From contig NZ_CP045430.1 in NCBI RefSeq assembly GCF_005886805.2, positions 620,001 through 684,000 on the forward strand: a DNA stretch of 64,000 nt, given 5' to 3'. Positions 46,690-57,248 of this stretch are shown here, one piece after another. Made by a program: the position numbers and the translations under genes. Origin of the DNA: Pseudoalteromonas rubra (GTDB lineage Bacteria; Pseudomonadota; Gammaproteobacteria; Enterobacterales; Alteromonadaceae). How positions within the stretch are numbered: the first letter of the stretch is position 1; every line of letters starts with the position of its first letter. The notes under the pieces are model-generated. The model did not search any database. It was given only the letters and a program-made list of their open reading frames with translations, and was not told where the DNA came from.

Positions 46690-49600
46690 ATGGCCAAGCG
46701 TACTTTTGTAAGCCCTAGTGAAGAAATTCTTGATCTTGATATTCCCCTGGAAACCGATAACCGTCGTAGCTTGGATAACGAACATGCTGGCCATGAATTT
46801 GTTTTGCAGCAATCCCATCCAGATCAGCAAACCGCTCTCTATCTCTTCAACCCGCTTGGTCAGCAAAAGGGGCACCTGTATTTTTATTATTTTGGCCACG
46901 GCAGCACTGCACCATTAGCTGAGTTTTCTTTGGCAGACAGTGAAGATATATCTGGTTGCTACGTATTTAGTAATGACCTGGTTGCGCCTGACCAACTCCT
47001 GACCGAGCTGGATAATAGTGACGACATAATTACAACGGGCCTGGGAACCTCGAGACTTGCCTGGCGATTGGCGTTCGATTGTGACGAGCCTGATGAAAGA
47101 TATAAAACGCTGCAAACAACTAATGTCGGGGCAGTCTTTGAAGATACTTTTTTTGCGGTAGATGCCGGTGGCATAGAAGCCGGTCTGAGCAATCGCTGGG
47201 GGTTACTGCTTACCCGACGTGCAACGTTAACACTTGACGCGAAGATGCAGCAATTTGTCATCAACAACCCCAAAGAAGGCCAGAAAATTGCGGTACAACT
47301 ACAACAGCAGGAACAACAGATAGACATTGGCAGCAAGCCGGAACTCATCAATATTCCACTTAGCGGTGACCGTTGTGGTGCAATGGTGTTTGACTGGCAA
47401 TGGAGCCACTATCAACTCAATCAATATTTTAGCGGCGAATTAAAAATGTTCTTCGGACATGACGCTGACATGGCGAGCACCATCAATTACCCGCTTTTTA
47501 CCCCGGCTGAACAGCAGGCTTTGACCAAGAATAATCTTAATTTTAAAGTGTTTTTTCAGCAACTGGCCCCCTTAGATGGGCGAAGAACCCGAATGGTATT
47601 GCAACCGGATGCCACTGAGCAGGTCGATATATCATCCTGTTACTTTAACAATACAGCAAACTCTGCTGTTCCCCTGAAGCCGTTAATAAGCACTGAACTT
47701 GAAGCTGCGGCCGGATTTGCCTGGGCCAGAAACAGTCTGACTGATAACACCCCTTATTATTTATGCCCAGTAGGCCACTACGAAGTCGGCTCGAACGACG
47801 ATGCGCTTTCAAACTCGTCTATCGCGTTACGCTGTGGCGTGTCTGCCAACGAATTTTTTCTATTGAGTAAAGGCGATATACTAGCGTTTGAAGTTGGCCT
47901 ACCTGCTTTTGTCAACATCGATAAAAGACAAAATCCGGAAGGGGCAGTGCCAGATGACTCATTGAGTTCGAGCTGGCTGCAAGTCATTCCTGCGGCAAAA
48001 GAAGCCGTTGGAAAACTCGGTAGCAGCTATTGTATTCAGGCTGCCAGCGCTACTTATTTTGTTTCAGTCAACGACAAACCTGGGGAGCAAAGTGACCGAT
48101 TTCCCATTGCGGTAGGTGCCAGCCTGGTGCAGTTTCATCCGCAAAACAACCCATTCGTGCCTATGCTGCCGTACGGTGGCGTCTTTTTTCAAGATAACAA
48201 ACACGGGATAGCGTCTCCCAATGCCAATCTTTCTGCTGGCCAACTAGCTGCATTTGAAAATCTTGTCGTGGCACCTTGCCGGCGTCGTCAATTATCGAGT
48301 TATTTTAACCAGAGCTATGGTCCTGTATTTTTTGATATCAATCTCGGTCAACCGTTTGATGGTGGCTATATGCACACCCCACTGGGATTACTGGCCAAGT
48401 TAAATGAGGTAAGCGACACGCTTCCTCCGGCTGGCACCATTAATCAGATAACCCTGGCCACCAGCCCACAAAACCCAGATCAACAGCTTGCCTTTACAGC
48501 AAACACCAATGGCGTAGTCAACCCGCTGTTTGCTAATGCCATGTTGAACGATAATTTGTTTTTGGTCGCAACCGATGCCAGCGCATTGGCTCCAATGCAG
48601 AACAAAATTCAGTTAGGAGATTTCACTTTCGATATTAAACCTGGCAATGGCGAAGAGGAATCCATAGTCATCTTCAAGTTTATGCCAGACGTCAGCTTAG
48701 CCGAACTAATAAACCATCCCGACAGGTGGACCAGCTTGGTCGGTGACCAAGATTTAACCCAGGTACAGAGCCGCTTGCAAGAGTATCTGGCGGTGGCAAA
48801 AAATGGCGAAGACCTGTTTGCCGATTTTCGACAAATGGCGGAGGACCCCAATTGGAACGGCGTACTCTTTTTTAACGTTCCACTGGATTACCAGTCGTTG
48901 CCGTTAGACATTCAGATTTTATTGGGAGGTATACAAGGGCAATTACGCGCCCATCATTTTGGAATAACCACCAATCGAATCGATAGTGTGGGTAGTCGGC
49001 TCGATTACAGCTCACTGTTCAGTGTGATCCATTATCAACACGAACTGGAAGCACCCAGTTGCTTTCCTGATTTTCAGGTGTTGCTATTTAATGTTCGCTA
49101 TGCAAACAGCAAACTTGTGGTTTTCGATTCCCGGATTGGCTTCTCTATTGATCAGTTGCTCGAGTGCCCGGTTGATTTGGCTGTAGCAACAGAGCAGGAT
49201 AATAAAACATCCGGTAGCATAGTGATCGATGGTGTCTACACGCTCACTGAAGATGGCACAGGAACCTTACTTTTTGCCACCAAGGAACCGCGCAGTTTTA
49301 AATACAATAGTCATGGCCAATGTTTCACTCCCTTAATAGCCCAATCGATCACCAACGCACAATTAGTGCCTGTTAGCAGACAAGAGCCTGATGAGGATGG
49401 CACTGTGCTGGCCTACTCGACTTTTCGTATAGATGGTGTGCTGGCCTTTGACGACGACATTGGTGGCGACTTATTTTCCTATGGAGAATTTGATGATGCC
49501 AACGAGCCAGACTTGCCAACAGCAGGCCTTTGCATATCTGGCTATGGCTTCAATATAACGACAGAGATCAGGTCTGATAACAGTGCTGATATCGAAGGGC

Positions 49601-52600
49601 CGATAACCACAGATTTATCCGGACTGATGGTCGACCAGGGACTCAGCTATTCAAGAAAGCTGAGTTTTGATGCCACTTTCCCATGCTTGATTGACTCCTT
49701 AAGCCATCAGCCTGGAGGCCTAGAAAAGAGCTTACCTGGAGTATGGGAAATCACAGTCGGTGATGAAGATTTTTCCGGCAACGCAGTTTTCTCCATCAAT
49801 TTTAGCGTTCCTTTGGGGTCACTTGGCATGTTGCTGTCTGATAAGACAGAGCTCAGTGCGAATATATCAATAGGTTGGGATCCAAAAGCAAGCTCGAAAA
49901 ATGAGGGGGTCGGCTTAGTGCTGAGTTTGCCGTCAACCCTTAATGGCGCAGGTGGATTCGAACTGGAAGGGGTGATCAATACCAGTTTTGAGCGAGTTCA
50001 ACTCAACCAGGTGGCTTTACCAGACAGTTCTATTTACGCCTTGTTGTTTGTACACTTTCAAGGCCAACTACTGAACCTGATGTTTAACTATTCCAACAAG
50101 CCCAAAGATCTCGGCTTATTTGGCGCCCCTGGCTCACCGGGCTCAGGAAATCCAATTCTGTATCAGGGTAAGTCCATTGATAGCAATTGGAGTGGACCCA
50201 CGCTGGCTCTTAGCCTTGATGGTGTACCCAGCACATTCGTTGGGCGCTCATTTGATATCGTCACCGACCCCACCAACCCTAATGTGATTTCAGAGACATT
50301 TGAGCGGTTGAATCCATATACCAGTAAAACCGTTGAACAATTTATTCAGCAACAGGCAGCCAAAGACCCTTTCTACAGTTCCAGTGCCGGTGTACTGGCA
50401 GGCCTTCAGTTCGAATTTAAAAGCTTAGGTATGACGGTGTTGCTCCATGACGATTCGTTTTATGGCGCACAAGTCAAAATCGATACCAGTAAAAGTAAGC
50501 CTGTACCACCTGCTGGTGGTGAGTTAACGTCACTAATGATGAAAGGCCCAAAACCAGGTGACAAGCCAGGCAAGGGCTTTCTCTCAATCATCGATAACTT
50601 TGAATTTACCATCATATATCGCAAAGTTAATGATCAACTGGGGGTGTGGTCAGCCGACATTTATGTCGATTTGAAAGATCTCAAACTGGGGATTTTTAAG
50701 CTGAGCCTGCCCAACTTTAGTATTGCCATATGGACGAATGGCGATTGGCGTTTTGCTATTGGTTGGCCATTTGAAGGGGAAGATGCGCATCCCTTTTCTG
50801 TGGCATTTAAAGCCGGTCCGTATCCCCTGATAGCCAAAGCGGGTTTCTATCTGGCCAAGCTCAGTAGTGCCGCTGCCCCAGACCAGTTTGGCGACCACTT
50901 TGATTTGATCTGGTCGTTTGGTGCAGGGCTTGCAGGTGGCTTGGAAGAAAAATATAAAGTCGGGCCATTGTCAGCCACTGCAAGCCTGATCCAAAGTCTT
51001 ACTGTGCAAGGGTTTTTAGCCTCCTACAACGGTACTTTAACAGAAGACGGCGTGGACTATTGGTGGTGGGCAATAAGCCAGTCTTTAACCGGTAAGCTGT
51101 CAGGTAAAGTTGACTTTGTAGTGATTGCAGCTTCGGTCTCTATCAGCCTTTCTTTTAACATCGCTTTTGCCATAGAAACCAAACACAGTACGCCGTTATT
51201 GATTAACGTTAAGGTCAAGGCCCAGGCTTCATTGAAAGTAATCTTTGTCAAGCTAAGCTTTTCATTTGAAACTAGGCTGGATCTGTTTAATTTTACCTTC
51301 GGCTCAGGACCTGCAGCAAGTTTAGACAACCCAACCCCTAATAATGTACTAGGAGAAAGAGACAATACGGCATTGATTGACAAGTATGCGCTGGCACCTG
51401 GTGCGCAGCAGGCAAACTTTGTTGAATCCGGGCCAGGGTTTATCTACACCCCCGCCGATCCCGTGGACTTGCCTGTTGATTTTTCCTTGCTGACAACTTC
51501 CGTCAGCGACGACAACATCACTTGGAAACCCCAAGGGGTCGCTATCCTAACCATGGTCAGCGATGGGCCTGAATCACCATTTGGTTTAATGTGCATTAGT
51601 TTGGCAAAGTGGCTGATTGGTCATTATGGCGGTGATGGCAATTTTGCTACACAGCTGGACAACACCCTTGTAAAACTTCAGCAAGGTGCATTCTCCAAAG
51701 ACTTGGAATCGGCGTTGTCGGCCCTGTTCAGATTCAATATCGGTTCAGCCCAGTTCACAGAGGACACAGCCACCGTCGTGATGGCTGCCCACCCAGATTT
51801 GATACTGCATTACAATACTGACGATTCGCAGTTGTATAAGGGGTCAAATCAGTTTGGTGCCAAGCAGATGCAACCGGATTACCTCGATGTCATCAGACGC
51901 TATTTCGACCAGCAAGGGCGGGCAGAAAACAGTGGGACGTGCACGGCCGGTCTGTCGATGTGCCAAATGGTGTTTAATAACTACTTTATGATGCTGGCAC
52001 AACAACTCATCGCAATGCTAAAACAAAGCGAGCAAAAGACTCTTGACGCTGCGATTAAGAAATTAAGTATGGGCGACCTGTCTGGGTTTGTTTCCCGCTT
52101 TATGATGGCCGGTGTCAGATTACCGATTGGCGACAACAACGAGCAATTGAAGTCTCTATACGCGCTTACTGGTCAACAATTTACACTGCATAAATCCGGT
52201 AATCGTTGGCTATTGGATGCAACCCTGAGTAAAGCTGATGATGCACCTTCATACTTATCTGTAAATAAGGACACCAGGGCGTCACTGGACCCTGATATGG
52301 TCCACGAAAAAGGACCGGATGATACTCCATGGCTGCTGAAACCTCTGCAACCATTGTCGCCAGCCAACCTTACTTTGGCTTTCAATCAACTGAATAACTG
52401 GCGTTTAAGCGATAACAGCGAAAAAGTGATTGGCAGCTTTTCGGCAGGGCTGATGCAATCGATCGCTCAGGCGAAAAACAAGCTACAAGATGGAGATGCA
52501 CCATGGCTCAGACTGTCTCAACATGGACCGCAAGATGGCGAGACCGCACATGCCGACTTGAATGGTGCTGGCTCAGATTGGCAGGCCAGTGCAGCCTTGG

Positions 52601-55600
52601 CAATTACAGTTGAACTGGCGGCAATACCCGATCCTAACAGCCCGGACGATAGTATTATAAGCAACATTTTCTCTTTATTGGGTTGCGATGAAGCTCATAG
52701 AGCCTTGCTACAAAAATTACTCGAAGCAATCGCATCGGAAGAGGCCGCTGTTGATGAAATTCAGCTATTAAGTAGCAGTGGCCAGGGACAATGGCAATCT
52801 ACAACCTCGCCGTCAGTATTAGTTCGTACAGATTTATCCACCAATAATATGCCAAGTGGGCAAAATGGGGCAGATGTCACCGATAGCGATGGACCTATCA
52901 ACTGTATCAATTATTCTAAACCCGCAGAGAGTGTGCAGCAGAAAATTGACTTCCTGCAATTGGTATGGGAGGTTTCAACAACCAATAGTAAAGGATTCTA
53001 TTTACAGCTCGAAGGCTTAGACAAAAGTCTGTTCAAACAAGGTAACGCGGAACTGATCTTGCTGGTTCAACTTACCCAACAGGACAGTATAATTCGCACC
53101 GTGCCATGGCAAAATGCCTTGATTGGTAGCCCACCAGAAAAAGACAATGGTATTTTCGCTACTCTGGCCTCAGATAGCTTAGGAACGCCTATTAAGCAAT
53201 ATAATGCAGCTTATCCAGGTGGCGACGTTGGCTGGCAGGTCGAATGGGATAATGCGCCAATCGAAGCCGATGCCATTAGCAGCGACTATCTTAAAGGACT
53301 TTACCAGATACTTAGCTATCGAGTTACTGCTATTAACGGCCAACCGAAAAAGTACAATTGGAGCCGTGGACAAACGCCACAGGATGTTAGTGACACCAAA
53401 CCCAAATGGCTATACCAACAGAACTTTGCCAGCGGTGATTTGAGCACGCCAGACGGGCGTTACGCTGCTATTGGCGATGTACTAACCATTGAGATCTCCA
53501 GTGAGGATGTATTTGGCAACAGCCTGCCCGATAGCTTCAATCGTAAAACGGACTTAGTTGTACAATACAATGACACCATTCTTGGCATCGGTGACTGGGT
53601 TGGGGTGACCACCAGTTACAAAGTAGTTGATAACAGCGGCAATAAACTACGTTTCGAGTTTGTCCTGGATAGCAACATTATCCTGGATGACCTGGGACAA
53701 GTAAACGAACCTCAAAGACTCAATATACTGCAACACTATCAATTAATAGCATCTCAATTAGCTGACAAAAACATGAACACAGGGGTAAGCACCAGTGAGG
53801 TGCTAAACCGAGGGCTGATATACAAAACCAGCAAGGGAGATGAAGTACAGGCTAACCTTTTGACATTTATCGAAAAAGTGATTGTATGGCTTACTAATGC
53901 TAACCCAGATGCGCCTTTTTCCCCTGTCAGTATCGAGCTGCCCTTAGATAAAAACTACCCACAGACATGGAAAAATGACTTACAGCGGCTTCAGGTGAGT
54001 ATTGAGTTTTATCGTCGTAATGTGGAGGATGAAATTGCCAGCTTAGTGCCCAATGTGCGCCGGGTGATATCCGCGATACAGCCGGTAGAGCAAAAAGCAG
54101 TTATTCCGAACAATAATGATGATGACAAAACCAACTCCCCTAGTGGCCTGACGACTTTTGCGATTGCTTTTGAAAAAGCCTACTATCAATTTGACGATGC
54201 TGAGGGAACGGTTAAAGTTGCTACCGGTATGGATAGCCAGATTGGCCACCAGTCATTTGGCAAGCGCAGCATTTGGCTGCAACGTTGGAGTGAACTACGC
54301 GGTACTTCAGTAGAGATCCTCAATGACGAGCAGCATCAACCGGTTTATTATGCCCCGCCGCCATTGAGTACTCGGTTAATTTCTCGCAAAGTGGATAACC
54401 TGAGGCATTACAGCACAGACGGCCAATGGCAGGATACGACGCAGATATTCAACGGAGTCGATATGGATACCTGGGGCGCGGAGTTTCTCAATGCTGTCGA
54501 AACTGTATTCAGCCCAATGATATCAACCGGTACAGCCCGAGCGTCGACACATGACAATGAGCTATACAACCCCTTCGTCAACAACAAAGAAAGTCTCGCT
54601 GAAACCATAGGCGACAGCATCGAGTATATCTACAACCTCGCCAAAGGCAGTGGGGATATCAATTCTGCGCAACAAACTTGGCGTCAGGCGCTGTTACAAT
54701 CACTTAGCAAGGACTATGGTTTCTCTGCGCTGATGCAATTGCAAGCCAATGTCAAACTCAATGGCGAGTTGGAGCCTGATGGAGACAAGGCATATCCGCC
54801 ACGATTATATGGGACTTTACAGAGCCAGTCAGCATCGCAACAAAGTGAGTTGCCTTTTTCGCTGACTCCGGCAACATTGTCATTGGTGGATGGTAAAGGA
54901 TGGCTAAATTCACTGATCTCAGCCAAAGATCCCGCACGGCAAAACGCAGTGAATACCAGTTTGAATTATCAGATAAGTCAACTTGAGCATTTAAGGGATA
55001 GTAGGGCATCCAAGTGTGGCTATGTGCCTTCCAGCTGGTTGACCTATGTGCTTCAGCAGAATCCTAAAAACTTATCCGACGAGCATCAAAATACATTGAC
55101 CAAACCTATTGGTGATGTGCGTCTTCCTATACCGCTGCGGACCTACCCTCCTTTGCCAGTATTGCGCAAAGTCAGTGCTGTACAGCGTAAAACCATTAAT
55201 ACAATCGGTGATGCATTAAGCTGGAATCTCAGTGTAAGCATGGCGCGTCCGGTTGCCAGTCAGGATACTTTAAACTTAATGCTGCACTTTAACCTGTCGC
55301 TCAACGATTTAAGTGAAAAGCCTTTGCTAATGAGCAGCCAAAATGCAGCTGCCTCTCGTCCGGCACCTGAAGATCTGTTTGAGGCTCTCGCTAGGTTCGA
55401 GTTTGAATATCCGCAACTGGCAGCAAATATCAATGCTATCGGTCGAGAGGATTCAGAGCAAAATCGTGATGCAGTTACACAGTTTAGCGAATTGGTCACA
55501 GGGGTCGCAAACACTTGGCCTAGCTGGCACGCTCCAGAGCAACCAAATAGCGAAGCAACCAAACTGGCCGAGCAAGATGACACCCAGTCATGGCATTATG

Positions 55601-56412
55601 CTATTGATCAACTTGAAGGTGGGGACTTGCTGTTGGCATTTATTGGCGAGCAAAGTCAGGAGATCCCACCCTGGCCACAGATCACCGGCTATCGGCAAAT
55701 GCCTCATGAAGCGGATAATCGCAGCATGACTTATATTGCCGAGCAAGATGAATTGCCTGTTGATTTAGAGTTGAACTGGACCAATTTCTATATTCTTGAT
55801 TTCCAAAGTGTTCGCCCCAGCGCTTATACCGAACGAAATCGCAACCTGGCGCCATCACCCGAGACGACGAATCCTGCATTTGTCTATCATACTCAGACCG
55901 TATACTGGCCAAACCCAGTAGTGCCTTTGATTAACGTGGGACAAAATGTTGAACTGCCAAATGCAGACAATTTGCAAGCTGGGGTTGAGCAGCTATTGCA
56001 ACAACTTAAGACGCCCCCTCCAGGGAGTATTACCAATGGTTCCAGGCCAGCACTCAGGTATGAAAGTGCGATCAACTATCGCTATCAAGTGATGGCTCAC
56101 CAAGCTGACCCCAGTGTCACGCCGGGCTTATCGAGCGAAGCATCAACATTCAACACAGATCTTCCGGTGTTCTTGTTTGAACAGGTTGTCAGCAACGACA
56201 CGGTTTCAGATGCAGCAGAAGTAGTTACCCAGAACCTGGCTAACTGGCAAGCTGCATCAGGAGCACAGGCGCCCAACAGTATGATAGTTTTCACACCAAC
56301 TATATTTGCCACCACAATTGTCAGTACCAAAGAAAGGCTGCCTTTAGTGCAACTGAACGCCGTTGCGTTACCGGTTGGTAAGACACCAAACTGGTGGGAA
56401 CCACAGAATTAA
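46690..56412 (+). CDS. 3,240-aa protein of unknown function
   Basis: A single unbroken frame of 9.7 kb, preceded by AAGGACCCCCC. There is no signal peptide or transmembrane anchor at the start. I find no RHS, FG-GAP, Ig, cadherin, ankyrin or tandem-repeat structure, no HExxH and no P-loop. The composition is Asp/Asn/Gln/Ser-rich with few Cys. The middle (about residues 1290-1560) has alternating amphipathic strands (IAIWTNGDWRFAIGWPFEG, GLAGGLEEKYKVGPL, then SVSISLSFNIAFAIE, then KLSFSFETRLDLFNFTFG), suggesting a long beta-barrel, solenoid or groove. Another block near residue 2178 reads GGDVGWQVEWDNAP, and YAAIGDVLTIEISSEDVFGN follows. I have a vague memory of similar blocks in other uncharacterised giant bacterial proteins but no known function. 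It follows two small paralogous genes in the same direction. Confidence 0.9.
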   Translation: MAKRTFVSPSEEILDLDIPLETDNRRSLDNEHAGHEFVLQQSHPDQQTALYLFNPLGQQKGHLYFYYFGHGSTAPLAEFSLADSEDISGCYVFSNDLVAPDQLLTELDNSDDIITTGLGTSRLAWRLAFDCDEPDERYKTLQTTNVGAVFEDTFFAVDAGGIEAGLSNRWGLLLTRRATLTLDAKMQQFVINNPKEGQKIAVQLQQQEQQIDIGSKPELINIPLSGDRCGAMVFDWQWSHYQLNQYFSGELKMFFGHDADMASTINYPLFTPAEQQALTKNNLNFKVFFQQLAPLDGRRTRMVLQPDATEQVDISSCYFNNTANSAVPLKPLISTELEAAAGFAWARNSLTDNTPYYLCPVGHYEVGSNDDALSNSSIALRCGVSANEFFLLSKGDILAFEVGLPAFVNIDKRQNPEGAVPDDSLSSSWLQVIPAAKEAVGKLGSSYCIQAASATYFVSVNDKPGEQSDRFPIAVGASLVQFHPQNNPFVPMLPYGGVFFQDNKHGIASPNANLSAGQLAAFENLVVAPCRRRQLSSYFNQSYGPVFFDINLGQPFDGGYMHTPLGLLAKLNEVSDTLPPAGTINQITLATSPQNPDQQLAFTANTNGVVNPLFANAMLNDNLFLVATDASALAPMQNKIQLGDFTFDIKPGNGEEESIVIFKFMPDVSLAELINHPDRWTSLVGDQDLTQVQSRLQEYLAVAKNGEDLFADFRQMAEDPNWNGVLFFNVPLDYQSLPLDIQILLGGIQGQLRAHHFGITTNRIDSVGSRLDYSSLFSVIHYQHELEAPSCFPDFQVLLFNVRYANSKLVVFDSRIGFSIDQLLECPVDLAVATEQDNKTSGSIVIDGVYTLTEDGTGTLLFATKEPRSFKYNSHGQCFTPLIAQSITNAQLVPVSRQEPDEDGTVLAYSTFRIDGVLAFDDDIGGDLFSYGEFDDANEPDLPTAGLCISGYGFNITTEIRSDNSADIEGPITTDLSGLMVDQGLSYSRKLSFDATFPCLIDSLSHQPGGLEKSLPGVWEITVGDEDFSGNAVFSINFSVPLGSLGMLLSDKTELSANISIGWDPKASSKNEGVGLVLSLPSTLNGAGGFELEGVINTSFERVQLNQVALPDSSIYALLFVHFQGQLLNLMFNYSNKPKDLGLFGAPGSPGSGNPILYQGKSIDSNWSGPTLALSLDGVPSTFVGRSFDIVTDPTNPNVISETFERLNPYTSKTVEQFIQQQAAKDPFYSSSAGVLAGLQFEFKSLGMTVLLHDDSFYGAQVKIDTSKSKPVPPAGGELTSLMMKGPKPGDKPGKGFLSIIDNFEFTIIYRKVNDQLGVWSADIYVDLKDLKLGIFKLSLPNFSIAIWTNGDWRFAIGWPFEGEDAHPFSVAFKAGPYPLIAKAGFYLAKLSSAAAPDQFGDHFDLIWSFGAGLAGGLEEKYKVGPLSATASLIQSLTVQGFLASYNGTLTEDGVDYWWWAISQSLTGKLSGKVDFVVIAASVSISLSFNIAFAIETKHSTPLLINVKVKAQASLKVIFVKLSFSFETRLDLFNFTFGSGPAASLDNPTPNNVLGERDNTALIDKYALAPGAQQANFVESGPGFIYTPADPVDLPVDFSLLTTSVSDDNITWKPQGVAILTMVSDGPESPFGLMCISLAKWLIGHYGGDGNFATQLDNTLVKLQQGAFSKDLESALSALFRFNIGSAQFTEDTATVVMAAHPDLILHYNTDDSQLYKGSNQFGAKQMQPDYLDVIRRYFDQQGRAENSGTCTAGLSMCQMVFNNYFMMLAQQLIAMLKQSEQKTLDAAIKKLSMGDLSGFVSRFMMAGVRLPIGDNNEQLKSLYALTGQQFTLHKSGNRWLLDATLSKADDAPSYLSVNKDTRASLDPDMVHEKGPDDTPWLLKPLQPLSPANLTLAFNQLNNWRLSDNSEKVIGSFSAGLMQSIAQAKNKLQDGDAPWLRLSQHGPQDGETAHADLNGAGSDWQASAALAITVELAAIPDPNSPDDSIISNIFSLLGCDEAHRALLQKLLEAIASEEAAVDEIQLLSSSGQGQWQSTTSPSVLVRTDLSTNNMPSGQNGADVTDSDGPINCINYSKPAESVQQKIDFLQLVWEVSTTNSKGFYLQLEGLDKSLFKQGNAELILLVQLTQQDSIIRTVPWQNALIGSPPEKDNGIFATLASDSLGTPIKQYNAAYPGGDVGWQVEWDNAPIEADAISSDYLKGLYQILSYRVTAINGQPKKYNWSRGQTPQDVSDTKPKWLYQQNFASGDLSTPDGRYAAIGDVLTIEISSEDVFGNSLPDSFNRKTDLVVQYNDTILGIGDWVGVTTSYKVVDNSGNKLRFEFVLDSNIILDDLGQVNEPQRLNILQHYQLIASQLADKNMNTGVSTSEVLNRGLIYKTSKGDEVQANLLTFIEKVIVWLTNANPDAPFSPVSIELPLDKNYPQTWKNDLQRLQVSIEFYRRNVEDEIASLVPNVRRVISAIQPVEQKAVIPNNNDDDKTNSPSGLTTFAIAFEKAYYQFDDAEGTVKVATGMDSQIGHQSFGKRSIWLQRWSELRGTSVEILNDEQHQPVYYAPPPLSTRLISRKVDNLRHYSTDGQWQDTTQIFNGVDMDTWGAEFLNAVETVFSPMISTGTARASTHDNELYNPFVNNKESLAETIGDSIEYIYNLAKGSGDINSAQQTWRQALLQSLSKDYGFSALMQLQANVKLNGELEPDGDKAYPPRLYGTLQSQSASQQSELPFSLTPATLSLVDGKGWLNSLISAKDPARQNAVNTSLNYQISQLEHLRDSRASKCGYVPSSWLTYVLQQNPKNLSDEHQNTLTKPIGDVRLPIPLRTYPPLPVLRKVSAVQRKTINTIGDALSWNLSVSMARPVASQDTLNLMLHFNLSLNDLSEKPLLMSSQNAAASRPAPEDLFEALARFEFEYPQLAANINAIGREDSEQNRDAVTQFSELVTGVANTWPSWHAPEQPNSEATKLAEQDDTQSWHYAIDQLEGGDLLLAFIGEQSQEIPPWPQITGYRQMPHEADNRSMTYIAEQDELPVDLELNWTNFYILDFQSVRPSAYTERNRNLAPSPETTNPAFVYHTQTVYWPNPVVPLINVGQNVELPNADNLQAGVEQLLQQLKTPPPGSITNGSRPALRYESAINYRYQVMAHQADPSVTPGLSSEASTFNTDLPVFLFEQVVSNDTVSDAAEVVTQNLANWQAASGAQAPNSMIVFTPTIFATTIVSTKERLPLVQLNAVALPVGKTPNWWEPQN

Positions 56413-56903
56413 ACTTTCGCCTAGATAACCGGCCAGGCCCTAATTGTAACGGGCAGTCGGTTTATCTGGCGGCTAGTGTAATTTTAGGGTTTGCTCCTTA
56501 ATCGAGATGATTCGGGTGTAACTCCCCCCTAAACTCACAAGCCAACTGTGGCTATGCTTTAAATGGTTAGGTCGGTGTCTCAGCAAAGTACAGGTTTGCA
56601 TGCTCGGAACTCATTTAGGATGCAGAATAATCAACCAGCCCAATAAATATCAGATCAACATATTTACAGAGTACTGCGCCAAACATCGGGAATGGCAAAA
56701 CAGACAAAAGAACGAGATAGCTTACATCAGCTATCTCGCAGGCCCATTCAGCCTTACATCGCAAGAGCGTCCATATGTTTATACCGAAATACTAGCCAGC
56801 TCAAAATCAACGAATCACAGCTAAGGGCGCTATTATTACGCCCTGAAGCAGTGGTTTAAATTAGTGGACACAGGTTATTTAACCACCTTTGGAAAACTGA
56901 AGT
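56413..56903. other. region after the giant gene with repeat copy A
   Basis: About 490 bp. Just after the stop, AACCG...CCC and GGG...CGGTT can form an imperfect hairpin (about 56427-56462), the only candidate terminator. A plus-strand frame at 56600-56824 lies over repeat copy A and is not credited as a gene. Confidence 0.4.
56662..56790 (+). repeat. degenerate repeat, copy A
   Basis: This copy starts ATTTACAG, continues with ATCGGGAATGGCAAAACA, AAGAACGAGATAGCTT and GAGCGTCCATATGTTT. The same blocks appear in order in copy B (57321-57421), with mismatches and a deletion of about 30 bp. The copies lie on either side of the small exported gene. Confidence 0.6.
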
Positions 56904-57248
56904 TTAAAAAGGTATTGAACCAATCGCAATGCCTTTCAAATCCTGAGAATTACTCCAGTATTTGCAACTGTCCTTTATACCTTTTATATGAACAGTCTCC
57001 CCTGTTGCATAAGCCATCATCGCAACACTGACCATTTCCTTGAAGTTTGCAGCTGTGCTGTCAATAGCAAAACGTTTAGTACTTGCACAGGCTGCCATGT
57101 GGTTAGTATCATTAATTTTGACAAATAAAATACTTTTGCCATCATGATGATAAACAGCTGCGCCAGTGAGCTTTTTCCCCGTAAAATCAGAGGCTACTAA
57201 GTTACTTGAAAATAAAACCCCAAGTAATACTACGATAATTTTTCCCAT
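56904..57248 (-). CDS. small exported protein, paralogue of the one at 40780
   Basis: This 114-aa protein has a signal peptide (MGKIIVVLLGVLFSSNLVAS) and a good ribosome site (GAGGGTG). The mature part has two Cys and MVSVAMMAYATGETVHIKG, which matches FYSTLLMAYASGKRMKVYL in the exported protein 16 kb away. It is flanked by the two degenerate repeat copies, so a small mobile or duplicated segment may have carried it here. Function unknown. Confidence 0.75.
   Translation of the reverse strand: MGKIIVVLLGVLFSSNLVASDFTGKKLTGAAVYHHDGKSILFVKINDTNHMAACASTKRFAIDSTAANFKEMVSVAMMAYATGETVHIKGIKDSCKYWSNSQDLKGIAIGSIPF

Noticed and set aside
56600..56824. 74-codon frame after the giant gene
   Set aside because: It lies over degenerate repeat copy A; the other copy has no equivalent frame.
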